A DNA stretch of 64,000 nt, from assembly GCA_963969595.1 (NCBI GenBank), contig OZ018414.1:11781660-11845659 (forward strand), written 5' to 3'. The translations under genes were made by a program, and so were the position numbers. Within the stretch, counting starts at the first letter, position 1; the number at the start of each line of letters is the position of its first letter. The stretch is from Neckera pumila. Taxonomy: Eukaryota > Streptophyta > Bryopsida > Hypnales > Neckeraceae. Below are positions 47,674 to 59,474 of this stretch, piece by piece. The notes below the pieces were generated by a model that was not told the origin of the DNA, did no database searches, and worked only from the letters and a program-made list of their open reading frames with translations.

Positions 47674-49976
47674 TCAAGAGACATCAACAGAATTTTCAAG
47701 TGGCCCAGACGTGCAAGATGCATTACTTGCACTAGGACCATTTGAAACATGCAAATACAAAGAAGGGTTAGCATACAAAAACCTGTACTTACTATCATTC
47801 TTCCAAAGAAGAGCAGCATCACAAAGAATATCATCAATTCCCTCATCTGGTCCCTCTAATGCAATCCGCAGCATGGCCTCCAAATTTGCACTGCCCAACC
47901 TGTTTCTAATCTTAGTTTTAATCAAATTCTGCACGCTGAAAGCACGTTCACATGTTGCAGTGGATACACATTGCACACGAGCCAACTCTGAAAGTATTAA
48001 GAGGTTAGGGTACCGGGTTTGCAATGCATGGTTCCAGGTAATCATACCCCAGAGGTCCCTAAAATTTTTATCAACCCATTCCGTAGTGCATTGCAACTTA
48101 AATGCCAAGAATTCCCGTTTGCATGCTGCAACATTCAAAAGAGGAGGGAGAGAGAAACCACCGTGAGAGCGGTCCACTCCGTAGTGGGCCAGCAGAGTCT
48201 CTAATTCTTTCACGCACCAGTTCTGCAGACCCACTTGCTTGGAAGGCATGTTAGAAGGGTTCAAGATTTTGAAGCAAGAAATGAGATCATTATCACTGAA
48301 CCGTGCATCCAACCCATTGCAAACAGCCTGAGCAAAAGCTTTCTGAAATGACAAAGCCTCTTCTAGATCTGCGCCCAGCCTAGACCTGTCCATTTCAAAT
48401 GTGTGAAAGAACTTACCTCTTACCTCAGACTGCAGACGTCGCAGGTGGCCCCCATGTGGACCGTAGTCAGGCAAAATATGATAGCCCGTGTCCTCATTAA
48501 ACGTAGACGCATTGAGATCACAAGTTTCCACAATGAACATCATACGTATTTGTGCAATTTCAGTCCGGACTATACTACCAACTGTTGTAACATCCACAAA
48601 CTTTATTTGGAAAATTTTGGAAAGCATGGCCAAAGAGTGCAAAATATCAGCCAAGAAATGCAAAATGTAAATAAATTTGAACTGCCCTAACTTTTGCACA
48701 AGGGAACGAGCCTTACCTATGTCCTTACCTGCAGCATCTCGGAGGAATACCAAGACAGACTCCAAGGAATCACAAAGCGAAGTCACGGCCTGCCATCTGC
48801 TGAGCCAGCGAATCTTGTGGTAACGCTTCATACACTTCTTAGCATCACAGAATTCCTCTTGCAAAGCTGTGAGAGAGTGTTTCCTCTTGCTGGATGTGTT
48901 GAAAAAAGAGGCAACTGAATTCAAAATGGAATCCACCTCACCTGAAATCGACTTGCAGTCAGGTGCCTTTGCGGCATCCAAGGCTGCCAAGTTAGTGCGG
49001 TGAGCAACGCAATGGCACGCAAGAAGGAACGGATTCACCTGATTACGGAGTTGTGTTGCCACCCCTGTTTGTGAGCCGACCATGGTGCTGGCCCCGTCAC
49101 TCCCGAACGCCACGAATCTGCGCAAGTCCAAGTTCCACTTCCGCAAGTGAGAGAGCACAGCATCGTAAATGACAGCGGAGTCTTTTTTTCCCCCTGCAAT
49201 GTGCAGCAAGCCCATGAAGAGAGTTACGGGCAACCCCTCCTCCACAATCGTGGCAAAGACTACAAGGTGTCCAGTGACGCTTATGTCAGTGGACTCGTCC
49301 ACCATGATGCCAAAGAAAGGAGAATTCCGGACCCTACAAATAATTTTCTTTTGAATAACTACAGAAATGCACATTATAAGGTCACCGCAAGCTTTGTCGT
49401 CTTGGTACATTGAAGCTGTAATAGGAGCATTGACAGCCAACAACAACTTGCACAAAGGGGGAAACTTAGCGTAAGGGAGGCACTGCTTCCCTATGAAGTA
49501 CGCGGCTTGCAGCAGACTTCGCAATGCCTCATCACAGGTGCGCTGCGAAGTGTGGATCGCCTTCTCCAGCGTCTTCTCACCGGTGCTTGAAGCCCAAGAA
49601 AGACGCCTGTGCTCATTGGATCGAGCATGATCCAGGAAGGCACTGACTTTGAGGTTTTTAGAGCCGTCCTTAGCGTACACAGAGCGGCCCCCCTTATCCC
49701 TGCAGATCTTGCAAAAAATTTTGCCCAAAGAAGCACAGAACTCCAGCCACGGAAATTGAACAGCCCACGTTTCTTTCCACAAAGCTCGTGCAATGTCTGA
49801 CTGAGAGGGGGGGGGGGATCCATACCGCAAGAAGGAGACTCAACCGATTTGGAGTTATCGCTACCGGAGCTGAGGTCCACGACATCAACCTCGTGGGACT
49901 TTGCGTAGCACAAGTCGCGAATGGACCTTTGTCTCTTCGCCATGATTCCTCCGAGGCTCCGATCAAACACGTCCAA
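47674..49976 (-). CDS. hAT-superfamily transposase, ZNF862-like, frame broken near the N-terminus
   Basis: Cut-and-paste DNA transposase. The main frame (49830-47674, 718 codons) holds, in order, a C2H2 finger of BED/TTF type (C40, C43, H68, H74), the first catalytic Asp in VDESTDIS (D178), the insertion domain with CHCVAHRTNL, the WLSRW motif, and the C-terminal dimerisation region (LSELARVQCVSTATCERAFS, then KTKIRNRLG). No stop interrupts it. The main frame has no ATG before the finger. The ATG frame at 49976 (MDVFDRSLGGIMAKRQRS…) runs into a run of 11 C on the gene strand (49807-49817), after which the main frame continues in another register; 9 or 12 C would join them. So it is either a recent indel, an assembly error, or slippage. 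The layout resembles the ZNF862-like hAT group rather than Ac-type plant elements. Its codons are GC-richer than the surroundings. Confidence 0.85.
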
Positions 49977-50496
49977 AAACAGCAGCGCTGATCAAGCATT
50001 CAAGCGCGTCCGCACTCCGCAGCAAAACCCCAAGCTTTGATTTCGCAAGCTCCAATGTCGGAAGTCGGAAGTCGGAACCACACCACCAATTGACCAAAGT
50101 AACACAATTCTAATGCAACCACGCGAAATCCAAAGCCCTCGCCAGAATTTGGTGATGCTCAATTGCTCACGCAGTCACGCGAAAATGAAACCAACAGAAT
50201 CGAGGCGCAAAGCTCACAAGTCCGGCGCAATTTGCAAACTCCAGAATCAGAACTACAGGGAATGAAGAAATTTTGCAAAACCCAAAACCCCCCAAAGCGC
50301 AAACTCAGCCGCTCAGCGTGATTGACAAGCAGAGAGACGACGGCGACAAGGCGGAGAGTGGCCCTCGAAGTCCCATCGCGGCAAATGGACGGCTCCGATT
50401 AGCGCGATGAGCCGCCCAGCATCGACGGTGAAGACCCCACATCGACCGATCGACGGCTTGCAGGGCGTCTCTTAAACGGTAATCTCCTGCCTTCAT

Positions 50497-51072
50497 TTAG
50501 TGATTTTAGTCATTTAGTGTGGTTACTGTGGTAAATTAACACAGTAATGGACTGGTCACTGGTGGCCAAGAGATGAAGTCAGATGCTTTCCAAAAAGCAT
50601 ATGTATTTAGTTTTTATTAGTTAATATTTAGTAGTTAGTATACTAACACTACTACAATATTTTTTTTTATACACTAACTAATATTTCCTAGAATGTGTGT
50701 GCCCGGTCGGCTACCCGCCGGGAAAAAGGGTTTTCCATCGGAAATTTTCCTACATATTTTTATAGTGGCCTACCCAAATGCCGAGGTTTTATTTTTCTAC
50801 CCGGTCCCATTTCCTACAATATTTTTTTTTCTTCGGAACCTCATCCTAAACATTTCTATGTCATTCGGAAAACTTCAAAAAATTTCGGCTAGCTCGTAAC
50901 TAGATGCCGGTACTCCCCTATCATTGGACTGGATGAGTTATTGAGGCCCTAGTAAACTTACATTCAATCAAGTAGTTGGAGGTTACGAGCTAATTAAGGT
51001 GGGATTACATGGGTATTGAATAAGGAGGCAGCCTCGATTTGCCATACCGTGCTGTTAAACTAGCTCTAATTA
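50497..51072. other. Sequence upstream of the hAT transposase
   Basis: About 49990-50500 is GC-rich and may be the promoter or 5' UTR of the transposase. 50500-50930 holds AT-rich DNA with cccggtcgg and ccgccggg words. No further gene is seen. Confidence 0.35.
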
Positions 51073-51559
51073 GACCATCTGCAATGCAACAAGGGCAAAA
51101 AGGCCCTGTAACAGTACATCGCGGGCTATTCCACGAGGCCTCTTAAGTACCGATTCTTTCTTTGGAAAATTTGCTCCAATGCAAAGACGGCATCTAAATG
51201 TCAAATGGACTTTACAATATTATAAAAAGAAAGGAAGAAAAGAATTTACATTAAAGAAAGGACTTTTCATGGAAACAAGGAAGGTTGAATTGATTAGCGC
51301 ACATACCAATAAATTTTTCTTGGCATCCATTGGCTACTACCACTTTTTGTCATGATGACTCCCATCAATCAACTTGCCAAGAGTTTTGCCGGGGTTGGCA
51401 AAATGACAAAATATGCCGATCCCAGGGGGTCCCATACCAAGACCGGGAAAGTGAAGGTCTCCATACCGATTGCATTGGAGCACAATTTTAAATCAAAATT
51501 CTTGTCCACCCTACACAGTGCCGATACTGTGCAAGGTGCCGGTTGCATTGCAAATGGTC
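51073..51559. mobile_element. PIF/Harbinger-like MITE, 487 bp
   Basis: It begins GACCATCTGCAATGCAAC and ends GTTGCATTGCAAATGGTC, flanked by TTA on both sides (51070-51072 and 51560-51562). The ends resemble those at 6041-7523. Confidence 0.65.
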
Positions 51560-51590
51560 TTAACAGCCACTTTTGGTTGATTTGAACAAG

Positions 51591-51909
51591 CTAAGGTAGG
51601 AGGTTCTAAAATGGAGCGGGTTCTAAAACCAATTAGGCTCTAGAGGTACATTTTGCACTTTCCAATGTACAAGTGGTGTGCATTTGAGGAGGTGGTCGGT
51701 TTTAGAGCCCACAAAAATGCACTTTTTTGCAACTTCATAAATTCATAACTAATTCTACAAAGCTTCAAAAAATATGAAACAACTTGGGTTAGATGCCAAT
51801 TTCTCTTGCCTTTCAAGGAAAATTTACTGAAAAATATCTTAAGAAGTTTTACCTCCCCAAAATTCAGCTTCAACTCTTAGATGAGCGATTTATGGACCTC
51901 CTACCTTAG
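51591..51909. mobile_element. MITE with perfect 14-bp inverted ends, 319 bp
   Basis: CTAAGGTAGGAGGT at 51591-51604 matches ACCTCCTACCTTAG at 51896-51909. No target duplication is obvious. It shares the CTAAGGTA beginning with the element at 52476-52920. Confidence 0.6.
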
Positions 51910-52232
51910 TTCCTTCACCTGCTATCAGGAACCTTCTTTGGTCTTGCTTTCTCTCGCCTTGCTGGGTTGTTATAAAAGCTGCTTAGAAAACATTTTAGAA
52001 AATGAAAATATTCTTCCAAGGACTTGGTCCTTTGGTTCTGTGTGCTTTTTCTTTTATCAATGGAATTTGTCCGTGTGTTTCAAGAGAGAAAAAAAAAGAA
52101 AAAAGAAAAAAAAAGCTAGTTCTTGTAATTAACTCCTATTGAGAATACAGTTGAGGACCCTTGAGCTTCTCTGTATACTTCTAAGTTTAGTGAGACATGT
52201 CTGTGCTGTGAGTGTCTGAAGTAGACTGGACC

Positions 52233-52330
52233 TTGGGTGCTTTGAGTTTTTGTGAGATCACTGAGTTGAGAAATTTGGTGCTTTGAGTTTTTGTGACACT
52301 TTACTGATCACTGAGTTGAGAAATTTGGAG
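52233..52330. repeat. Two-copy direct repeat, 45-60 bp
   Basis: ggtgctttgagtttttgtga and tcactgagttgagaaatttg occur twice in succession. The surrounding stretch (51910-52475) has no recognisable gene. Confidence 0.6.
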
Positions 52331-52475
52331 CTGATACTGTTTCTACTGTCTACTATCTATTACCTCATAGTGAAGCTTTTCTTGCTGCTGGGCTAAGCTT
52401 CATGGCTGTTTCCCAAAACACTACTCAGGTTCCTGTTTGTTTGAGGTTATAGTTTGTTTTATTTGCTTGTCTATA

Positions 52476-52920
52476 TAAGGTAAACCAGCCCATTGTGGTC
52501 AGAATTAGGAGTCTACCCTCATGTCGTTGCTAAAAATTTTCAAATGTTTTTCCACGCGAAGACAAGTGTGAGAGAGAGTGAGGACATTTGAAATTATATT
52601 TTTTGGACCAAGTGTGAATTAGTTCTGAATTTCTAAAGTGATATGTCCAAAAGAGTCAGTAGACTACCCCATAACCAACAAAAAGTGTATCCAATATGCT
52701 CTTCTTAATCACCTAAAGTGGTCACAAGAATTTCTAATGTAGAAGGCCATTAAAAGGCACTTCCTACAATGATTTACACTGAAAAAGCAGGTGTTCCTAA
52801 TGAGGTCACTAATCACTCCATTGGTGTCAGGTTAGACATTGATTGTGGCCAAAAAAACTGTCATGGGATCATTAGGTGTCCACTACAGGTCATCTGACCA
52901 CAATGGGCTCATCTACCTTA
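52476..52920. mobile_element. MITE with 28-bp inverted ends, 445 bp
   Basis: Left TAAGGTAAACCAGCCCATTG followed by TGGTCAGA; right is its near-perfect reverse complement ending GGGCTCATCTACCTTA. The central 17 bases are identical in both arms. Non-coding. Confidence 0.65.
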
Positions 52921-53529
52921 GTTTTTTCTTTGTGAAGGCTATAGCATGCGTTTGTGGGCTTAGGACACCTGGTGTATCTTCACTAACCCTACATTTTTTG
53001 TTTGGTTTTTGGGATGGGCACAAGTGAGGCCCCAAACCTCTTGGAGAAAACTACGACTGAAGTTACTCTCTGTCATCCTCAAACATGTCAACTTTTTTGT
53101 CTAATTTTTTCTCTTAGAAATTTTACAATGTACATGGCTTGTAAAAATATTTCTAATACATGATGAGATTATGCTCTATTGTTGTAAGCCTATTATGATC
53201 ATGATATGGACAAATGATAGATATATAGAATGGATTATTCTTGTAATATGAGACAAGTTTTGTTAATGTCTATGGTTGTCTTCACAATATAGACTAAAAC
53301 ATGGAAATACATGATGTACTGTGGTTCAACTTGATAAAAACTGGGTCAATAAGATATAAACTAGCTTTGCAAAGTTTTAACAAAGAAGTATACAGAATAT
53401 TGATTCAGTTCCTAATTACGGTTTGTTTTAGATTATAAAGGATTTGATAAGCGCCTAGAAACTGGAATGTATCAAAAAGCTGTTTTATTTTTTATTTTTT
53501 ATTTTTTTCAAAAATTAAAATTAAAAGAA

Positions 53530-53683
53530 TTAAAAATATGACATGGCGCTGACATGGCTCTGACAGCGTTGACGTAGTCGAAATGCGACCACGTCACATT
53601 TCAAATTTTCAATTTTTTTTCCCATAATATCACCACAAGGGGCCACGCTTTACGGCCTTGTTGAGGCCTCATATTTTTTGTAA
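53530..53683. mobile_element. Truncated copy of the MITE at 58803-59077
   Basis: The right half is conserved: gacgtag-rich middle, gaccacgtcacattt, ggccttgttgaggcctcata and the end ttttttgtaatg. The left inverted end is missing. Confidence 0.6.
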
Positions 53684-53689
53684 TGCTTT

Positions 53690-56247
53690 TGACATAGAAT
53701 CTTTTGGGTGAAAAATGACTATTGTACCAAGTGGTTAAGATCAACAAAATTTAAAAAATAAATAAATGTAGTAATTTTTGGAATATTATTATTTTTTAAA
53801 TATTAATATTTATAAAAAAATTGAATCACATTTTCCAACATTCAATAACTATTTGGTAGGGAATGTTGAATTGGCCTATGCATTGAATACAATACTTTTA
53901 TTTGCCATTCCAACCCAATTGAGATTGCTAGTCTAGGACTCAATTTTGCTTAGTGAATACTACCGTTTAGCTTGTATACATAACAAAAGGTTCATTCATT
54001 ATTCTACAATTTCAAAGGACATTTTGGGATTGGCATTGAAAATATGTCAGGAAATTAGAGAGTCACATTAGTATCTAAAAGGACAAGAGTAGTCCCTACA
54101 AGGGCTTACAATAGGACACCATGTAATTTTGTTTTGACAACCTACAATGTTTTATAAAAAAAAATGAGTTTGACCATAAAGAATATAGCCTATTCCTTGA
54201 TTTGTCATTCATTTGCTAAATAAAATGAGGAACCAATAATTGTGATATTATATATGTGCATTGATTAAATGGTCTACAATGTGCTTCCTAACTTGTTGGA
54301 TTCACCCCCCAAAAAGCTAGCAAATAAACGAAAAATCATGAAATATTCCACATGTATTTTGATCACCCCCATTAGGAAAAATCTGAGGGCAACAGAGGGT
54401 TGTGAGTACAGGAGGTGGGGTGAGATTTTTAATAGCAACCCGGCCCTTGCCCGTCGTACAGCCAGCCTAGCACTACTTGCTCCAGCACAACTCCAAAGTG
54501 ATACATGTATGCGTCTCAAGTATAGGGAAGTCGCGGGAAAAGGAGATAAGCGCGCGCTCTGTCCACCTCTGTGACAGAGTTAGTGCATTTTTTGTCGATA
54601 GAGTTTTATCTATCTCTCTCGAATCTCGAGTTCTGGGCCTTCTCGCTGTCCTTTTGCGTTTTGGGCTACACAATACTTTCAGAAGTGAAACAGCTGTACG
54701 TGGAACTCTGCAAATGTTAAGGATTTAGATTTTTGTTGCATTCCGTGGGACTCTTTGAGCGTATCATACTTTGTTGAAATAGAGCGCAATCTATTTTGCG
54801 AGAACAAAAAGAGAATTGACAATGGGCAATTGGGCGGATTGTAAGTAGACCTTGAAGGAGTTGACGACATTGATGATTATGCTTACTGTTGATTACGGGT
54901 CATCTAATTAAGTAATAAAAAAGCAATGAAGTTTTGATCTAATTCAATAGTTTGGTACTAAACCAATTCGATCAGTCTTCACACAATGTGCGCACTAGGA
55001 GAGTGAACTTTGACCAAGCAGTACTGTTAACTTCGAGAAAATACCAATTCGAGCAAACTCATGCAAGCAAATAGTTCAAGGCAGTGCTAACGCTATAAGC
55101 AATTCAAGCGGATAGTATAATGTTGAAGACACAAAGCAAGTGAAGACAATAGAATTCTCTGCAAAGAATTCCGGAAATCAAGAAGCTCAACTCTTTGGCG
55201 CAGCATAAAGAGAATGTTGGCGCGGAATCATGAATAGATGAAATAAAGTGAACGTGGCAGACAACATGGACTAGGCGCGCCAGGAAGAAGACGTATTCAT
55301 TGGGCAGACTTTAATGAAGAAGAAATCTACACCATTTGATCTCTGCGCGGGCAGTTGTCCATAGTGAATGCTTTTGGAAAAAACAAGTTTGGTCAAAGAA
55401 AAATCACATAGTTACTTCTCTTGTGCATCTTTGGGGGGTGAGGACTTCAATCAGAACAAGGTTTATCATATGTCATTCAATTCAACACCTTTTCTATCAA
55501 ACAATATAAATTACCTTATTGCAACAAGAATTGTACTCAATATGGAAATTTTAATGTATTTGTAGTAAGTGGAGCTATAAAGGAATTGCACTACTTGTGT
55601 TCCATTTGCAATACCATATCATCTAGATTCTAGCCTAAAATGTACAACCACTATTTTATGAGTGTCTAAGGTTGCATCCATTTTAAACACTATGAACATT
55701 CATGGTTTATTCAACAAAATCTACAATATGCATTCCAAAATAAATTAAAATCCCCTCTGACTATGGCAATAAAGTAAAACTTTCTTTGACAAATTAATAT
55801 TAGGAACCATGGTCAAGCCCTCTTTGGAATGATTTTAGGTGCCATCTCGTAATATAAAAAACACATTTGAAGCCATTGGAATGTAATCCATAGATTGCAA
55901 AGGAGGAAGAGGGACGGATTGATGATTTTAAATTATTGTTGGTTACGCTGAACTCACAAGAAAAACATCACGCAACTCATTTTAGATAATAGGATGGCTA
56001 GGTATTACAAAAAAAGTGAAATAAAATATCCAACAATATGGCAAGGATTCAATATTTCAACAAGATTGGATATATCTATGATTGTAACTAGTGGGTAGAT
56101 GGTCGATTTTTATAGATATAGATATGTATGCAATGATTCATTTGACAAGGATACAACTTAATTCATATATTTTGTTAATAGTTTTAGTTGATATTAGTAT
56201 TTTAATTCTTGGATTTTGAAAAATTAATTCTTCCACCATTCCAAAAT
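53690..56247. repeat. R block, second copy, with an insertion
   Basis: Landmarks parallel 42650-44640: aagtggttaagatcaacaaa (inverted at its start), ggacaagagtagt, acaataggacacc, cctacaatg, and later caagcc-ct.tttgg followed by tggatgga-like words. About 1 kb of unrelated DNA interrupts it at about 54381-55376. Confidence 0.6.
54381..55376. other. Insertion of about 1 kb of different composition
   Basis: Absent from the other R block. It has higher GC content, with CpG-containing words such as aagcgcgcgctctg, ggcgcgccagg and gggcggattg. It is flanked by ggaaaaa on both sides, a possible 6-7 bp target duplication. It has no long ORF, and I find no poly-A tail and no terminal repeats. Its identity is unknown. 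Confidence 0.4.
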
Positions 56248-56349
56248 GATCTCGAGAAATTTGAGGTGTAAATGACTTCAATGAATGACTAAAAAATGAC
56301 TTTAGGCAATCATTTTGGACATATTTGACTACATGATGACTGAAGCCTC

Positions 56350-56600
56350 TAACGTCATGGTTGTCATATCTGACAAAATTTTACTATTCACGGACGAATT
56401 GAACAAATCTGCGTTGACTGGTTGCAAACTTTGGAGGCCAATAACTTTTGTAGATGCCGAAAAACATATCACATGCTCAATTTGGACAATTTTTCCAAAA
56501 GTTATTGGCCTCCAAAGTTTGCAGCCAGCAACGCAGATTCGTCCGATTCGTCCGTGAATAGTAAAATTCTGTCCGATATGACAACCGCCTCTTGGAGTCA
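56350..56600. repeat. Inverted repeat, arms about 104 bp
   Basis: tctgacaaaattttactatt, cacggacgaat and tgcaaactttggaggccaat, then aacttttg, return as the reverse complement after a 40-bp loop. The arms are about 90 percent alike, and less AT-rich than the rest of the element. Confidence 0.7.
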
Positions 56601-56789
56601 TTGTGGACAAGCCGTTTATAAATGACTGCAATGTTTATTATCACCATCCATTTTTTCTGTGAATGGGCATTGGATGAAGAAGTCTGAGGTCAAGTGCTTT
56701 GAGCAATTGAGCTTGCCATGTTAGCAGTCATTTGCAAGTCATTTTGTAGTCATTTGCGAGACATTTCAAATCTACTATTTTCCAAGATA

Positions 56790-58110
56790 TTTGAATTTCA
56801 GATCTACCTTTTTTTCCAAGATATTTGAATATCATATTTACCTTTTTTCCAAGATATTTGAATTTCAAATCTTCCTTTTTTCAAAATATTTGAATTTCAA
56901 ATCTATATTTCTTTTAGATTTTAGAATTTTAGATCTATTATTTTTTTAGATTTTAGAATTTCAAATCTATTTTTTTTCTAGATGTCAAAATTTTAGATCT
57001 ACCTTATTCCTAGATCTCAAAAATTCAAATATTGGTATTTAATAGATTTCATTGATTTAGGAAACCTCACAATTTCATAGATTTTAAAACTTCTTGGATT
57101 AAAAATATTTTTTTATATCCTTACATTATAAAAATCTACAAGTTGTAGAAATCTATATTCTACAAAAATCTACAAATCTATACTCTATAGAAATTTACAA
57201 ATTTTAGAAACCTTAGAATAAAATCAAAAAAATTCATTGTATAAGACTACAACAACTTACAAGTCTTATATGTCCAACTTCATGATATTCTTTACAATTG
57301 ATATGGGACAATTGATCCAATACAAATGGGAATGAACTTTGGAAGCAACTAAGAAACAATTGGAAAACGACTAAGAAACAACTAACGTACAACTTGAAAG
57401 CGACTAGGACATGACTAGCTTCACAATTAGAAAATTCATTTTTTGTGTTGATTTCCTCGCATTCTTTTGGTTCACTTTTCTATCGATTTCTATCCAAATC
57501 AACAAATTACTCTCCAAATCAATAGAAAAGTGAATCAAATCTATGCAACCAAATTAACAAAAAAGTTGAATTTTCTAATTGTGAAGCTAGTCATGTCCTA
57601 GTCGCTTTCAAGTCGTACACTAGTTGTTTCTTAGTCGTTTTCTAGTTATTTCCTAGTTGCTTCTAAAGTTCATTTCCATTTGTCTTGGATCACTTGTCTC
57701 ATATCAATTGTAAAGAATATCATGAAGTTGAACATATAAGACCTGTAAGTTGTAGTCTTATACAATGAATTTTCTTGATTTAATTCTAAGATTTCCATAA
57801 TTTGTAGAATTTTGTAGAGTATAGATTTCTACAACTTGTAGATTTTTATAATGTATAAAAATCAGAAGATATTTAAAATCCAAGAAGTTTTAAAATCTAT
57901 GAAATTGTGAGGTTTTCCAAATCAATAAAATCTATCAATACCAATATTTGAATTTTTGAAATCTTGGAATAAGGTAGATCTGAAATTTTGAAATCTCAAA
58001 AAAAAAATAGATTTGAAATTCTAAAATCTAAAAGAAATGTAGATCTAAAATTCTAAACCTCAAAAAATTGTAGATCTAAAATTCTAAAATCTAAGAAAAA
58101 TGTAGATTTG
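56790..58110. repeat. Large palindrome, arms about 640 bp, inside the CACTA-like element
   Basis: The left arm (aaatctacaagttgtagaaa, agactacaac, gaatatcatgaagtt in opposite sense) is mirrored by the right arm around a centre near 57500. Within each arm are short runs of agatctac and aaattctaaaatct words. The arms differ by small changes only. No coding capacity is seen. Confidence 0.75.
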
Positions 58111-58802
58111 AAATTCAAATATCATTCATTTGGTTCACTTTTCTAATGATTTCTATCCAGATCAACAAATTACTCTTTAAATCAATATAAAAGTGAATCA
58201 AATCTACACAACCAAATCAACAAAAAAAACTGAATTTTCTAATAGTGTAGGAGATCATTAAGAAACAAATAAGTGTACGACTAGAAAGCAACTAGAAAAA
58301 GACTTGCTTTTAAACGCAGACACGTCAGCGTAGCAAAATCTACAAAGGCAACATTAAATCAAAGGCGCCTTTAGTGAAAAAGAAATTATTTCTAAATCAC
58401 AGATTAGTCATTTGCAAGTCTCAAATCAGTGAGGTCAAGCTGAAAAAAATGACTGTGATCTCTACAGCAGGAAAACAAATGAACCATTGATGAAAATATG
58501 CACAAGAAGTCTAATTTCATCGCATCTTCATCCCTCAATTGCGGCTGCAACTAGTAAATGACTTGGGTGCTGTCAAAGAAGGCCAGAAGGTGCAATTAGA
58601 GAGGTGCAGTCGCACTATAGTCATTTTGGACGGGTATAAATGACTGCAGTCATTTATACCCCCAATTTCTTGTAGTGCTCCTTGTTTGATCAAAATGTTC
58701 TGCATTAAGGCTAAAATAACATTTAAAAAACTTGTTTCATACTACAATTAAAGTTTGGTGCACCCTATTGTCCTAAAAACATTGAGTTTTGGAGCCCTTT
58801 TC

Positions 58803-59077
58803 CATTACAAAAAATATGAGGCCTCAACAAGGCTACGAGTGCTGATTTTCGGAACCCGCGGGGTGCAATTATGGATTTTTTTTTTTTTTTCGAAAAACAA
58901 TTAAAAACAATTAAAAAATGACGTCACGTTGATGTCGCGCTGACGTAGCGTTGACGTGGCCCTTCGACCATGTCACATTTCTAATTTCCCAATTTTTTTT
59001 TTCCGGGTCTATTCCGTAATATCACTACGGGGGTCCAGGCTTAGAGGCCTTGTTGAGGCCTCATATTTTTTGTAATG
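58803..59077. mobile_element. MITE with perfect 31-bp inverted ends, 275 bp
   Basis: CATTACAAAAAATATGAGG followed by CCTCAACAAGGC at 58803-58833 is the exact reverse complement of 59047-59077. The interior has several gttgacg/gctgacg words. A truncated relative is at 53530-53683. Confidence 0.75.
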
Positions 59078-59439
59078 AAGTGATTTTGAAATATTGAAAA
59101 GTAGAATTTTTTCGGCATTTTTAAAGAGCACCAATACTCATTTAATTGTTGAGTGTGAGATGGTCATTTTGTAGTTAGTTAGTATGTCCCAAGAGCATGT
59201 GTGGACTATTGTTTCACCTCCCAGAAGTTCATCTCCTTCAATTGGGCAACACTCAAAGAAATGCAAAAAATAAGAACAAGCAATGTTGATTGACCCCACC
59301 AATCATTTCATTTGTCTTCCAATTGATGATTGCATGAGTTGTTCCTCGGAGTTGTTTTGTTGGTCCCAAGTAGCAATTGAAAGTTGAATCTCGCAACATC
59401 ACACAATACAACAAGATCATTTTGGGACAGAAAATTAAG

Positions 59440-59474
59440 GTCAACATGAAGATCAACTTGGGATGGAGGGAGTA
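59440..59474. mobile_element. Stowaway-like terminus (one end only)
   Basis: acttgggatggagggagta has the Stowaway 3' form followed by at. The left end was not found. Confidence 0.4.

Larger units (their letters stand above)
47071..50926 (-). mobile_element. Possible limits of the hAT transposon
   Basis: The 8-bp word GACTGGAT occurs at 47063-47070 and at 50927-50934, as expected for a hAT target duplication. The inner sequence begins CAGGGTCCGGGAAG at the left, a hAT-like start, but the right end (ccggtactcccctatcattg) is only a poor inverted match. The limits are therefore tentative. Confidence 0.3.
56248..58677. mobile_element. Non-autonomous CACTA (En/Spm)-like element, 2.4 kb
   Basis: The right end is AATTTCTTGTAGTG, the reverse complement of the standard CACTACAAGAAA terminus. 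The left end is decayed but alignable (gagaaatttgaggtgtaaatgact against AGAAATTGGGGGTATAAATG on the opposite strand). Many aatgact/agtcatt subterminal words lie near both ends, typical of transposase-binding repeats. There is no transposase ORF. The interior is a large palindrome. Confidence 0.65.

Noticed and set aside
52130..52460. Possible LTR of a retrotransposon
   Set aside because: The promoter-like and repeat-like words suggested an LTR, but I find no second copy, no primer-binding site and no gag or pol frame nearby.
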